A DNA stretch of 64,000 bases from Sedimenticola_A sp040506895 (GCA_040506895.1 JBEVVY010000001.1:434001-498000), one strand, 5' to 3'. Numbered from the stretch's first letter, positions 15,791-25,046 are shown. Translations and numbers: made by a program. The notes: generated by a model from the sequence alone, not told the origin.

Positions 15791-18427
15791 ATGGGAGACG
15801 GACAGTTTCAGCGATCACGACTGGAAGAGCGTCGCTCCCCCATCGCCATAATCCGTGATGGACGATTCGTCTATGCCAACAAGGCCTACCTGAAGCTCTT
15901 CGATCTCGATGATGTCAGCGAGGTGCAGGGCAGACTCCTGGCCAACAGGGTGGCCGAACGACACCAGGAGCGGCTTAGGGACCACCTCAACGAGGTCGAA
16001 AGGGCGACTCCAGGGCAGAAAACGCAGCCCCAGGCCAAGCTGACACTCTTCAAGCACGATGGTGACCGCTTTGTCGGTATCGCCAGATCCCGCAAGGTGG
16101 AGTTCGACGATGAAGAGTGCATACAGGTCGAACTGACCACCAAGGAAGACATTACCCTGCGAGGTACCCTGAAGCGCCACCCCTGGGGTTTCTACTTCAG
16201 CCTGGTATTCCTGCTGCTCTTCTCGGCGATTCCCAACCTGCTGTTGCTGAAACTCGATATAAACAACGCCCCCAAGGTCTATTTCCCTAAAGATGAACCG
16301 GCAGTCGTTGCCGATAATCTGCTGCGTGAGAAATTCCCCAGCGACCAGGTTGTGGTACTGCTCTTCGAAGGTGTGGCGCTGTTCTCCGATGGTTTTCTGA
16401 AGTCAATGGATGGCCTGGCGGAGGACCTCTCGGTGCATCCCCTGGTGGATGATGTACTGGCTTTGACACGCCAGGACCATATCACCGGTAGCGAGGACGG
16501 TTTTGCCGTTGTCCCGTTGATCGATATCGGTAACCTTGACGAAACGCATCCGTCCGAGCGAGCTGACATGGTGCTGGCGGATCGTTTTGCCCGGCAGACC
16601 CTGGTCTCCGGGAATGCGGATGCAATCTCCATGGTCGTTATTCCCGAGGGTGCGGACAACAGCCTGCAGCGGCTGCAACTGTCGAATGATATCCGTGCCC
16701 TGGTGGAGAAGCACCGCCTGGGCGGTTATCTTACCGCCGTTGCCGGCGAGGTACCCGTTGACGTGGCCGAACTGCAGTCCATGCTGCGTGACAACATGGT
16801 CTTTATCCCGGCTACCACCACCATTGGCCTGCTGCTGATCTGGTGGCTGTTCCGCCGCATCCTTGCGGTGGTGATCGGGGGCTTTGCCATCGGTGCCGTG
16901 GTGAGCTGTACCATCGCCATCTACGTGGTGGTGCAGCAACCGTTCACCCTGATTGCCAGTATCACGCCACCACTGCTCTCCGCACTGACGATTGCGGCCC
17001 TGATCCACCTGTTCAACGCCATTCATTACGCTTCCCAGCGTGGCCTCGTCTGGAAACCGAGGGTGGAAAAGGCCCTGGAAGAGATTCGCAGGCCCTCGAG
17101 ATTCACCGCGCTCACAACGGCCGCGGGCCTCGCCTCCCTGGGCACCAGCCCGATTCCCCCGATCGCCACCTTCGGCATGATCGCCGCCTGTGGTGTCGTG
17201 CTGATCTATTTCGTGGTCATCGTCGTCATCCCACCGATCCTGATCCATTGGGATCACGCTCACTGGCCGGCCAGAAGAGGCGGCCTTGCGTGGATGGACA
17301 AGGTGGTCAGTGGCCTGAGCAAAACCGGTATCCGCCATCCGGCCTGGGTGCTGGGTGTGACCGTTGTGCTGCTTGCTGCCGGCATACCGCAGATCTGGAA
17401 TATCAAGGTCGAGACCAATCTCCAGGAGTTTTTTCTCCCCTCGCACGAGGTCAGGCGCAGTACGGACCGTATCGATGAGATCCTGGTCGGCACCATGCCG
17501 GTTGACGTCTCGTTCGTCACAACTGAACCCAACGGGCTCAAACGGCCCGAAAACCTGCGCCAGATCAAGGCGTTTCAGGAGTGGGTCGAGACCCTCCCGG
17601 AAGTGGATAAATCCCTTTCAATGGTCGACTTTGTCGAAGAGATGAACTGGGGCTTCAACGAGGAGAAAGCGGAGTTCAGGCGGATTCCGGATAATCGCGA
17701 CCTGATCAGCCAGTATCTCTTCATTTATGACGGCAATGATCTCTATGACCTTGTCGATCGTGATTTTCAGACAACCCGGGTCAATCTCAACCTGAATGTC
17801 CACAGTGCGAATGATATCAGTACGGTGCTTGACGCCGTCCGTGGCTATCTCGAGCAGAATATCGACGGCACGATGACATGGGATATCGCGGGGGTGGGCA
17901 GACTCTTTTCCGACATGGAAGAGCTGCTTGTCCGTGGCCAGGTGTACAGCCTGGGTGGGGCGCTGGTGCTGATCATGGTACTGATGCTGGTGCTCTGGCG
18001 TTCGGTCTGGCAGGCGCTACTCTGCATGGTGCCGAATCTCTCTCCCATTGTGCTGATTTTCATCGTCATGGGTGTATTCGGCATCTGGCTGGATATGGCC
18101 ACTGCCATGATTGCCAGCGTGGCGGTGGGTATTGCAGTGGATGACACTATTCATGTCTTCCACGGTTTTATCCACCGGGTGAAACAGGGGGTGAAACCGG
18201 CAACCGCGCTGATCAGAACTTACGGACAGGCGGGGCGGGCGGTAATGACCACGACAATCATTCTCACCGCCCAGTTCATGGTGTTGCTGATCTCCCAGTT
18301 TGTTCCTACGGGTAACTTCGGACTGCTGACCAGCATCGGTCTCATGACAGCGCTCCTGTTCGACCTGATGGTACTGCCGGCTATCCTTATCATCATCTAC
18401 AACCGTTCTTCCGGAAAAGGGCGCTGA
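15791..18427 (+). CDS. RND/MMPL-family exporter with N-terminal PAS domain
   Basis: An 878-residue inner membrane transporter. Residues about 8-120 form a PAS-like domain (RSPIAIIRDGRFVYANKAYL, then LTLFKHDGDRF). A first transmembrane helix follows (FYFSLVFLLLFSAIPNLLLL). Two RND halves each have a large periplasmic loop and a bundle of five to six helices; the second half contains SVAVGIAVDDTIHVFHGFIH, the hallmark of the RND/MMPL superfamily. The family exports lipids and hydrophobic compounds with the proton gradient. ATG 15791 is chosen for the AGAGG about 9 bases upstream, over a TTG at 15782. A cytoplasmic PAS sensor fused to an RND pump is unusual and could gate export by ligand or redox state. 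It sits 18 bp after the barrel gene. Confidence 0.88.
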   Translation: MGDGQFQRSRLEERRSPIAIIRDGRFVYANKAYLKLFDLDDVSEVQGRLLANRVAERHQERLRDHLNEVERATPGQKTQPQAKLTLFKHDGDRFVGIARSRKVEFDDEECIQVELTTKEDITLRGTLKRHPWGFYFSLVFLLLFSAIPNLLLLKLDINNAPKVYFPKDEPAVVADNLLREKFPSDQVVVLLFEGVALFSDGFLKSMDGLAEDLSVHPLVDDVLALTRQDHITGSEDGFAVVPLIDIGNLDETHPSERADMVLADRFARQTLVSGNADAISMVVIPEGADNSLQRLQLSNDIRALVEKHRLGGYLTAVAGEVPVDVAELQSMLRDNMVFIPATTTIGLLLIWWLFRRILAVVIGGFAIGAVVSCTIAIYVVVQQPFTLIASITPPLLSALTIAALIHLFNAIHYASQRGLVWKPRVEKALEEIRRPSRFTALTTAAGLASLGTSPIPPIATFGMIAACGVVLIYFVVIVVIPPILIHWDHAHWPARRGGLAWMDKVVSGLSKTGIRHPAWVLGVTVVLLAAGIPQIWNIKVETNLQEFFLPSHEVRRSTDRIDEILVGTMPVDVSFVTTEPNGLKRPENLRQIKAFQEWVETLPEVDKSLSMVDFVEEMNWGFNEEKAEFRRIPDNRDLISQYLFIYDGNDLYDLVDRDFQTTRVNLNLNVHSANDISTVLDAVRGYLEQNIDGTMTWDIAGVGRLFSDMEELLVRGQVYSLGGALVLIMVLMLVLWRSVWQALLCMVPNLSPIVLIFIVMGVFGIWLDMATAMIASVAVGIAVDDTIHVFHGFIHRVKQGVKPATALIRTYGQAGRAVMTTTIILTAQFMVLLISQFVPTGNFGLLTSIGLMTALLFDLMVLPAILIIIYNRSSGKGR

Positions 18428-18449
18428 CCGCCAGGGGCGGGAAGGTTGA

Positions 18450-20240
18450 ATGATGAATCCTCCTACATGCAACCTTGCTGATTTCGATCTGTTCAAGGAC
18501 CTGGATGAGGCGTTCATCCAATCGCTCACAAGCAAGCTGGAATGGATCTGCATCAGCAGTGGTGAACGCCTGTTTCACGAGGGTGATGAGGATAACTCGA
18601 TCTACCTCGTGATCAGCGGCAGGCTCTGTGCCGTCAGGGAGAGGAAGGATCACGACAAAGTGCTTGTCGCCGAGATCGCCGCGGGCGAGATCATCGGTGA
18701 GATGTCGGCGCTTTCCGGCGAACCCAGAACAGTGTCCGTTATGGCACAGCGGGACAGCCAGTTGGCACGCCTGCCAAGCGAGGAGGTGAACCGGACACTG
18801 CTGGAGAATCCGCACTTCCTTATGAAGCTGTCGCGCATCATGTTCAGCCGGCTTCGTTACCCCACGACCAGAACCGGACCAAAGGGAGCCGTCGGGAGTG
18901 TCGCACTGGTCAGGCTCGATGCCTCGGTGAATATGGAGAGTGTCCTGCAAAAGTTCAGGCACTCCCTTTTGAAACGTGGACCTGCCACACTTTTTACGGA
19001 TCAGTCGTTGCAATCCGACAGATCTTCAGATCAGGCATCCAACGATCTTCTGCTCAGTGGTTGGATCAACAAGCAGGAAGAGCGCCACGGCTGCCTGCTG
19101 TTTTCGATCACCGACCTGCATGATGAGCTGACCCCATCGATCCTGCGACAGGTCGACAGGATCCTGGTGGTTGTCGGTCACTCTTTTTCCCCTGGCCAGG
19201 TGCCGGGGGAGCAGGAGATCTGGGATGCCGTCAGCCAGGTTCCCTTTCAGAACATCGACCTCGTCGTATTGCATCCAGACAGGCAACGACTGCCCCGGGA
19301 TACCCGGGAGCATCTGTCTGGGCGACCGATACAGAATCACTACCACGTTGTTGAAGGTGACGTAGAGGATTATGACAGGGTAGTGCGCTGCATCACCGGG
19401 GAAGCCGTAGGATTAGTCCTTGGTGGTGGAGGGGCCAGGGGATTCGCACATGTGGGTGTGGTCAGGGCCCTTCGTGAACATGGAATACCCATTGATCATG
19501 TTACAGGCACAAGCATTGGCGCCTATGTCGCTGCTTTGGTGGCCATGGACTGGTCCTACGAACAGATGGTCGATATCACCCAGAAGATGTTCGTGGACTC
19601 AAGTCCTACAAATGATTATACATTACCCTTTATCAGCCTGATTGCGGGGAGAAAGACGAACAAGCGGTTACTGAGCGTATTCAACGATTCATGTATCGAG
19701 GATCTCTGGATACCGACCGGCTTTGTATCCACCAGCCTGACCTCAACCCATAACGTGCTGTTTGAGAGTGGGCCCATCTGGAAGGCAATCCGGGCCAGTG
19801 TATCCATTCCGGGGGTGTTTCCACCGGTCATTCACAAGGGAGAACTCCTGGTGGACGGTGCAGTATCGAGTAACCTTCCGGTCTATGAGGCGCGCCGCCG
19901 GTTCAACGGACGTATCGTCACTGTCGATGTATCGAGTCATTCCAAGCTGGAAATCGAGCTGGGGGATACCTGTCAACTCGGGATGGGTGATTTTGTTACG
20001 GACAGAATGACCCGTACGCGGGGTAATTTCAGATTACCCTCTATAATTAAGATATTGATGGCCTCGGCTGTCTACTCGAAGGATCAATCGGTGCTGGATG
20101 CAATTGCCCAGTCCGACCTGTTCATCCAGCCACCGCTGGACAGGTATGACATGTTCGCATGGCGGTCCATGAACGAGATTGTCGAGGCGGGTTACCAGGA
20201 GGCAGCCGATCTGTTGGAGAAGGGGGCAATCGGTTTCTGA
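18450..20240 (+). CDS. Patatin-like phospholipase with cyclic-nucleotide-binding domain (NTE-like)
   Basis: A 596-residue protein. Residues 10-125 form a cNMP-binding/Crp-like sensor (GERLFHEGDEDNSIYLVISG, then GEIIGEMSALSGEPRTVSV). A linker region (about 150-310) leads to a patatin domain. The oxyanion loop is VLGGGGARGFAHVG near residue 320, the nucleophile motif GTSIG is near 353 and the catalytic Asp lies in LLVDGAVSSNLPV near 469. This is the layout of bacterial neuropathy-target-esterase relatives, lysophospholipases that remodel membrane lipids. The gene follows the RND exporter by 22 bp and precedes the acyltransferase, so it may release fatty acid or lyso-lipid for that pathway. Confidence 0.9.
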   Translation: MMNPPTCNLADFDLFKDLDEAFIQSLTSKLEWICISSGERLFHEGDEDNSIYLVISGRLCAVRERKDHDKVLVAEIAAGEIIGEMSALSGEPRTVSVMAQRDSQLARLPSEEVNRTLLENPHFLMKLSRIMFSRLRYPTTRTGPKGAVGSVALVRLDASVNMESVLQKFRHSLLKRGPATLFTDQSLQSDRSSDQASNDLLLSGWINKQEERHGCLLFSITDLHDELTPSILRQVDRILVVVGHSFSPGQVPGEQEIWDAVSQVPFQNIDLVVLHPDRQRLPRDTREHLSGRPIQNHYHVVEGDVEDYDRVVRCITGEAVGLVLGGGGARGFAHVGVVRALREHGIPIDHVTGTSIGAYVAALVAMDWSYEQMVDITQKMFVDSSPTNDYTLPFISLIAGRKTNKRLLSVFNDSCIEDLWIPTGFVSTSLTSTHNVLFESGPIWKAIRASVSIPGVFPPVIHKGELLVDGAVSSNLPVYEARRRFNGRIVTVDVSSHSKLEIELGDTCQLGMGDFVTDRMTRTRGNFRLPSIIKILMASAVYSKDQSVLDAIAQSDLFIQPPLDRYDMFAWRSMNEIVEAGYQEAADLLEKGAIGF

Positions 20241-20310
20241 TGCAACAGGGAAGATCAACAGGCCAGGCAAACAGCCTGGCTATAATCTTCATGGTCAACG
20301 GGGTGAATGC

Positions 20311-21096
20311 ATGAAGATTAAACACCAACTCGCTCTGCTTCGGGAGCTGATGCAGTTGCGAAAGAATTTTCGCAAGTACTTCCGCGTGGTCCCGGCGACC
20401 ACCCCTGAATTGGTGACAGAGGCTTTCAGGGTGCGTCACAGCGTCTACTGCGAGGACCTCGGCTGGGAAGAGGTCAATGATGAGGGTATCGAGCGTGACG
20501 AGTACGACGATCATGCCATGCACTGCCTGCTTCAGAGCACCGATTACGGGGATTACGTGGGTTGCGCCAGGATTGTCGTACCCGATTTCTTAAAGAAGGA
20601 TGCGCCGCTGCCATTTCAGCAGAGCTGTCTCGGTACCCTCTATCCAGATCAACCGGACCTGCAAGCCATGGAGAACGGCACCGCGGCGGAGATCTCCAGG
20701 CTCGCGGTTATCAAGCGTTACCGCCGTCGTCATGGAGAAGAGAATAAGGCGGTGGCTCTTTCCGATGATGATCTGGGCTCTTTCAAGAGACCCCGTTTCC
20801 CCTATATCCCCGTCGGGCTCTACATGGGGATTCTGGATATAGCCAGCCGTAATGGCCTGGAGACACTTTACTTCATGACCGAGCCCAAGCTTGCAACGCA
20901 TTTCGCCAAGCTGGGTGTCGAGCTGACACAGATCGGTGAGCCCGTAGAGCATCGCGGAACCCGGGTGCCCTATGTTATGGGCCTTCAGCGACAACTCGAT
21001 AGCATGGCATTCGTGGTCCGTCCTCTCTTCAGCGAGATCCGCGAGGAAATCGAACAGGTCTATAGAAGTGGGGAATCCGTCAAGCTCAATCGTTAG
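20311..21096 (+). CDS. PEP-CTERM/exosortase system-associated acyltransferase (AHL-synthase-like GNAT)
   Basis: A 261-residue protein of the exosortase-associated acyltransferase family, distantly related to autoinducer synthases. FRVRHSVYCEDLGWEEVN matches the conserved N-terminal RxxVYCxxLGW pattern, followed by CARIVVPD and AEISRLAVIKRYRRR. In relatives an acyl chain is moved from acyl-ACP or acyl-CoA to an unknown acceptor. ATG 20311 has GGGGTGA at ideal spacing. It ends a five-gene same-strand cluster of lipid-related export genes, which suggests it makes the exported product. That product is unknown; homoserine lactone is possible but not supported by key residues I can check here. Confidence 0.88.
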   Translation: MKIKHQLALLRELMQLRKNFRKYFRVVPATTPELVTEAFRVRHSVYCEDLGWEEVNDEGIERDEYDDHAMHCLLQSTDYGDYVGCARIVVPDFLKKDAPLPFQQSCLGTLYPDQPDLQAMENGTAAEISRLAVIKRYRRRHGEENKAVALSDDDLGSFKRPRFPYIPVGLYMGILDIASRNGLETLYFMTEPKLATHFAKLGVELTQIGEPVEHRGTRVPYVMGLQRQLDSMAFVVRPLFSEIREEIEQVYRSGESVKLNR

Positions 21097-21289
21097 CATT
21101 ACGTGGGAATATGAGTCGCAAGACGGATAGATATTTCTGAAAGGCCCAGGATATTTGCCGAGGCCTTTAGTCTGCTCGGTGTCGGGTTAGAAAAGATCGC
21201 TACTGAACTGATGGCTTTTTCAAAGGCAACATCAGTTTCCGGCGTTCATTGGTCGAGAGGCGCAACAAGTTGGTTCAGGGATTCGCTTT

Positions 21290-23059
21290 ATGGCTTGGGA
21301 AGCTTGGTTTGTATTGACGGTTGTGCTGCTCTGTATCGGCCTGCTCGCCTCCAATCGCTTTTCACCCGATTTGATCTTAATGGGTGGTCTGACCCTGTTC
21401 CTGGTGACCGGTGTTATCTCTCCACAACAGGCGTTGGCAGGCCTTTCCAACGAAGGCATGGTAACCGTTGCCGTGCTGTATATCGTGGTGACAGGATTTC
21501 GTGAAACTGGGGGCATCAACTGGATAGTTGACTGGGTGTTGGGACTGCCCAGGTCCCTGGCACATGCCCAGCTGAAGGTCATGGCACCCGTGGCGGCTTT
21601 GAGTGCCTTCCTCAACAATACACCGGTGGTTGCGATCTTCATCCCGGCGATCGATGACTGGGCCAAACGCAACCGGTTATCGGTCTCCAAGCTCATGCTG
21701 CCCTTGAGTTATGCGGCAATTGCCGGCGGCACCTGCACCCTGATCGGTACAAGCACCAACCTGGTTATCAATGGGCTGGTGATAAGTGAAACGGATTTTC
21801 CCTCATTCGGTATCCTGGATCTTGTATGGATTGGTGTGCCGGTAACACTCGTTGTCTTCTTCTATGTTCTTGTGACCCAACGGTGGTTACTGCCCGAAAG
21901 AAGGCCCCCAGTAAACCTGATTGCCGATGCACGGGAATATACTGTTGAGATGATGGTTGAACCGGGTAGTCCACTGGTTGGAAAAAGCATCGAGCAGGCA
22001 GGACTGAGGCAGCTACCGGGTTTGTACTTGATAGAGATCGAGCGCGAGGGCCAGGTGCTCACGGCCGTAGCCCCCCATGAGCGGCTGAAAGGCAATGACC
22101 ACCTGGTATTCGTCGGCGTTGTGGATTCAGTGATAGACCTTCAGCGAATTGCCGGCCTGCAGCCTGCAACCAGCCAGATATTCAAACTGGATTCCCGTCG
22201 CGAAGAGCGCTGTCTTACCGAGGCGGTTATATCGAATACCTCGCCCTTGGTCGGAAAGACCATTCGTGAAGGCCGGTTTCGCAGCATCTACAATGCCGCC
22301 ATTATTGCAGTGGCAAGAAACGGAGAGACGATCCACGCAAAGATAGGCGATATCAAGTTGCGTGCAGGGGATACCTTGCTCATGGTGTCTCATCCCGGAT
22401 TTATGGAGCAGCACCAAAACTCCAAGGACTTCTTTCTTGTCGGAAGTCTGTGTGATGTCCATCCAGTTCGCCACAAACGGGCGCCGATCGCCATGTTGGT
22501 TTTATTCGCAATGGTAATGAGTGTTGCGTTGGGTTTCCTGAGCATGCTGAAAGCCGCGATGCTTGCTGCTGGCTTGATGATCATCACCCGCTGTACGACC
22601 GGGCGCATTGCAAGACGCGCTGTGGACTGGCAGGTCCTGGTGGTGATTGCCGCTTCGTTCGGTATTGCCTCCGCAATGCAGAATTCAGGTGCTGCCTCGG
22701 GGATCGCCCAGTGGCTTTTATCTTTCGCCCAGGGCATCCCGCACGTAACACTCGCACTTGTTTTCATTACAACCGCGCTATTGAGTGCCATGGCGACCAA
22801 TAATGCAGCTGCAGTGATCATGTTTCCGATTGCGCTATCCACCTCTCAAAGTCTGGGGGTGAGTTTTCTGCCCTTTGCAGTAACCATCATGGTGGCCGCA
22901 TCCGCCAGTTTTGCCACGCCCATCGGCTACCAGACCAATCTCATGGTCTATGGTGCAGGTGGCTATCACTTCAAGGATTACCTCTATTTTGGCGGTCCCC
23001 TGACGGTAGTTGTTGGGATAATCACAGTCCTGATCGCCCCGTTGGCCTGGAGTTTTTAG
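21290..23059 (+). CDS. SLC13-family anion permease with two TrkA-C (RCK_C) domains
   Basis: A 589-residue transporter. An N-terminal bundle carries FLNNTPVVAIFIPAIDDW and CTLIGTSTNLVINGLVIS, the two substrate/sodium-binding NTP and SxTN-type motifs of the DASS/SLC13 group. Two regulatory TrkA-C domains lie at about residues 205-290 and 305-390 (PLVGKSIEQAGLRQL; SPLVGKTIREGRFRS). The second bundle holds LLSAMATNNAAAVIMFPIAL. Members of this arrangement transport sulfate, dicarboxylates or other anions; the substrate cannot be fixed. It follows the acyltransferase after 193 bp of unremarkable sequence, so it is probably a separate transcription unit. Confidence 0.9.
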   Translation: MAWEAWFVLTVVLLCIGLLASNRFSPDLILMGGLTLFLVTGVISPQQALAGLSNEGMVTVAVLYIVVTGFRETGGINWIVDWVLGLPRSLAHAQLKVMAPVAALSAFLNNTPVVAIFIPAIDDWAKRNRLSVSKLMLPLSYAAIAGGTCTLIGTSTNLVINGLVISETDFPSFGILDLVWIGVPVTLVVFFYVLVTQRWLLPERRPPVNLIADAREYTVEMMVEPGSPLVGKSIEQAGLRQLPGLYLIEIEREGQVLTAVAPHERLKGNDHLVFVGVVDSVIDLQRIAGLQPATSQIFKLDSRREERCLTEAVISNTSPLVGKTIREGRFRSIYNAAIIAVARNGETIHAKIGDIKLRAGDTLLMVSHPGFMEQHQNSKDFFLVGSLCDVHPVRHKRAPIAMLVLFAMVMSVALGFLSMLKAAMLAAGLMIITRCTTGRIARRAVDWQVLVVIAASFGIASAMQNSGAASGIAQWLLSFAQGIPHVTLALVFITTALLSAMATNNAAAVIMFPIALSTSQSLGVSFLPFAVTIMVAASASFATPIGYQTNLMVYGAGGYHFKDYLYFGGPLTVVVGIITVLIAPLAWSF

Positions 23060-23196
23060 CAGTAATTTCTCTTATTCCCTTTAATTGTACGTATAGTGCT
23101 GTAGGGGAGTGGTACCAAACAGGATTGTTGTTTCTTTTGTTGCTGTTTTCGGTCTGTGATTGATTATCGACAGCTGCTGGGAGAGTTAGAAAATAG

Positions 23197-23213
23197 TGTC
23201 AGAGTTTTTTACA
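23197..23213 (+). promoter_or_regulatory. PEP-CTERM box (putative PrsR site), gene 1 of the tandem array
   Basis: TGTCAGAGTTTTTTACA, nearly identical to the boxes at 24226 and 25270. It lies 44 bp upstream of the -24 element. Confidence 0.78.
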
Positions 23214-23255
23214 CCTCCCTGATGACCATATATGTAAGTTATTGATTCTACTGCA

Positions 23256-23271
23256 TGGAACATTCTTTGCT
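23256..23271 (+). promoter_or_regulatory. Sigma-54 promoter of PEP-CTERM gene 1
   Basis: TGGAACATTCTTTGCT: GG at 23257-23258 and GC at 23269-23270, 10 bases between. Confidence 0.75.
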
Positions 23272-23315
23272 TACAAAACACAATGGAATTTAGGGGATAC
23301 ATAGGACTCAAGGAA

Positions 23316-23936
23316 ATGAATAGAATTTTATCCGCACTAACTCTGATGCTTGCATCCATAACCGTTAATGCAGCGATCATTGAAATTACACCTGACTACG
23401 ATGGAAGAATAAGGAACATTCATTCTTCTTCGCCAATGATTCTTCCAGCTGATGCATATCTGGAGAGTTTCACTAGCTCTGATTCATCCTGGGAAACCAG
23501 GATTGCAATGGAGTTTGCTACTTCAGCTATATCGGGGGCCATCTCTTCTGCAGAACTGTTGCTGCCTGCAGCGACATCTGTATTAACCGGTACGGTACTG
23601 GATGTTTTTGCATATTCCGGAAACGGAACCCTTGAGTTGGCTGATGTGTTTTCTGGCACTCAAGTCGCAACATTCAATCCAACTACAAGCAGTTCCCATA
23701 CTGTTTCACTCGACACTGGTATTCTTCAGACGCTATTAGACGGCGGGGCCACTTATTTTGGATTGATGATTGCCGTTTCGGACTCAAACCAACAGGCGTA
23801 TTGGCAGCATGCCGCCAACAGCACAATTTCTACTCTCAGGATAAATACTGAGGCAGTACCTGAACCCGCCACCTTGGCCCTGATGGGTCTCGGCCTCGCA
23901 GGTATCGGATTTGCCCGGAAGAAGAGAGCGGCTTAA
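23316..23936 (+). CDS. PEP-CTERM sorting domain protein 1
   Basis: A 206-residue exported protein. A short signal peptide (LSALTLMLASITVNAA) precedes a Ser/Thr-rich, strand-rich body with no family I can name. The C terminus carries PEPATLALMGLGLAGIG and a FARKKRAA basic tail, the PEP-CTERM signal recognised by exosortase for processing and release to the surface or matrix. ATG 23316 is chosen because the signal peptide starts there; an ATG at 23283 would put 11 extra residues before it. A PEP-CTERM box and sigma-54 promoter lie directly upstream and a strong terminator downstream, so it is monocistronic. First of three tandem genes before tRNA-Leu. Confidence 0.9.
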   Translation: MNRILSALTLMLASITVNAAIIEITPDYDGRIRNIHSSSPMILPADAYLESFTSSDSSWETRIAMEFATSAISGAISSAELLLPAATSVLTGTVLDVFAYSGNGTLELADVFSGTQVATFNPTTSSSHTVSLDTGILQTLLDGGATYFGLMIAVSDSNQQAYWQHAANSTISTLRINTEAVPEPATLALMGLGLAGIGFARKKRAA

Positions 23937-23959
23937 GCCTTACTTACATGTTCAAAAGA

Positions 23960-23991
23960 CCCCGCCACGGTTTGCCCTGGCGGGGTTTTTT
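23960..23991 (+). terminator. Rho-independent terminator of PEP-CTERM gene 1
   Basis: CCCCGCCA (23960-23967), 10-base loop, TGGCGGGG (23978-23985), then TTTTTTA. Confidence 0.92.
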
Positions 23992-24082
23992 ATTGTCAAG
24001 ACCTGGAGAAAGAATGGACAGAGTTGGAGTGGATAGACAAAGAAATAGGGCACACGATTTCTCGTAGGCCCTTTTCGGGATA

Positions 24083-24098
24083 TGGTGCCGAAGAGGGG
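24083..24098 (-). pseudogene. tRNA-Leu 3'-end relic A
   Basis: TGGTGCCGAAGAGGGG matches the 3' end (with CCA) of the intact tRNA-Leu at 26242 in 15 of 16 positions. No tRNA body follows. It sits after a decayed copy of the tRNA terminator hairpin (about 24046-24072). Confidence 0.8.
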
Positions 24099-24225
24099 TA
24101 TTGCACGTTATTAAACTCTGTGGTCGTGAAGGTTAAGGGTGTTGTGAGGGCCTAAAGAATTGCAAAATTGAATGCTTAGAGATGAGGTCTGGGGAAATTA
24201 CATAAGGGATTATTGTAGGAAATAG

Positions 24226-24242
24226 TGTCAGATTTCTTTACA
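24226..24242 (+). promoter_or_regulatory. PEP-CTERM box (putative PrsR site), gene 2
   Basis: TGTCAGATTTCTTTACA; 64 bp upstream of the -24 element and 143 bp beyond tRNA relic A. Confidence 0.78.
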
Positions 24243-24304
24243 AATATTCGTAATCAGGTAAAAAAATAGCCAGTAATATATTGATTATAAAGGCTATTTG
24301 TTTT

Positions 24305-24321
24305 TTGGCGCCTTTTTTGCT
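24305..24321 (+). promoter_or_regulatory. Sigma-54 promoter of PEP-CTERM gene 2
   Basis: TTGGCGCCTTTTTTGCT: GG at 24307-24308 and GC at 24319-24320, 10 bases between. About 43 bp before the ATG at 24364. Confidence 0.82.
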
Positions 24322-24363
24322 TCTACTGAGCATGTTAGAGAGCTCAGTAATTAAAGGACTGAT

Positions 24364-24933
24364 ATGAAAACAATACACAATAAAATGATCATGGGCTTTA
24401 TATTGTTGGCCCTATCTATCTCAGCAAGCCATGCCACACCACTAAGGATGGATTACTCAGTTACAGATCTGGGTGGTGGATTGTTTGATTATGAGTTTGA
24501 GCTTGTTCTTGATAACAATGACAACAGTTGGGTATCTGGTCAGGGTTGGAGATGGATTATTTTTGGTGATCAGGCAAGTGCGGCATCTCCCCTCACAGAC
24601 TTCATTGGCGATACCAATGATCTACCAATTGGGCCGTATACTTCATACAGCTCTTCTTCAGGCGGGCATAATGGTCCAACATTGGGACATGTGTTTGATT
24701 ATTGGATACCCACATCAATCGGAGATTACCTTTCTTGGTCAGGAACCTCTACCGCCAACTTGGCACAAGGTGAGTTGCTGTTCTCAACACTTGCAGGCAC
24801 TCTTAATGGAGGAGTAGCGGCAAATTTCGAGGTGGCAAATCGAACTGACCGAGTCCCCGAACCCGCCACCCTTGCCCTGATGGGGCTTGGCCTTGCAGGC
24901 ATTGGCTTTGCCCGGAAGAAGAAAGCAGCCTAA
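24364..24933 (+). CDS. PEP-CTERM sorting domain protein 2
   Basis: A 189-residue exported protein. The signal peptide has hydrophobic MGFILLALSISASHA. The body is rich in Asp, Asn, Ser and Trp (DYEFELVLDNNDNSW, GQGWRWIIFGD) and predicted to be beta-rich; I recognise no enzymatic motif. The end is PEPATLALMGLGLAGIG followed by FARKKKAA, the exosortase signal. The body shares nothing obvious with its two neighbours, whereas the last 25 codons and the downstream DNA are nearly identical to gene 3. It has its own box, sigma-54 promoter and terminator. Confidence 0.9.
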   Translation: MKTIHNKMIMGFILLALSISASHATPLRMDYSVTDLGGGLFDYEFELVLDNNDNSWVSGQGWRWIIFGDQASAASPLTDFIGDTNDLPIGPYTSYSSSSGGHNGPTLGHVFDYWIPTSIGDYLSWSGTSTANLAQGELLFSTLAGTLNGGVAANFEVANRTDRVPEPATLALMGLGLAGIGFARKKKAA

Positions 24934-24960
24934 GCCTAATAGCTAATCGGCTCATATAGA

Positions 24961-24992
24961 CCCCGCCACGGTTCTCCCTGGCGGGGTTTTTT
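24961..24992 (+). terminator. Rho-independent terminator of PEP-CTERM gene 2
   Basis: CCCCGCCA / TGGCGGGG 8-bp stem with 10-base loop, then six T. Confidence 0.92.
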
Positions 24993-25046
24993 ATTGCCAA
25001 TATCGAGAGAAAGAATGGATAGAGTGGACTGGATAGACAAAGAAAA

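Larger units (their letters stand above)
23862..24182 (+). repeat. Cassette-end repeat, copy A (PEP-CTERM tag, terminator, tRNA 3' relic, flank)
   Basis: Aligns with 24859-25183 (copy B): the PEP-CTERM coding end, the CCCCGCCA terminator, the region around the old tRNA terminator, a 16-bp tRNA-Leu 3' relic and about 85 bp beyond. Its first part also aligns with 26017-26257 (copy C). It is the most diverged of the three and about 4 bp shorter before the relic. Confidence 0.85.

Noticed and set aside
16403..17446. 347-codon minus-strand open frame
   Set aside because: Lies wholly inside the RND exporter gene, has no ribosome site or domain, and is a shadow of GC-rich coding sequence.
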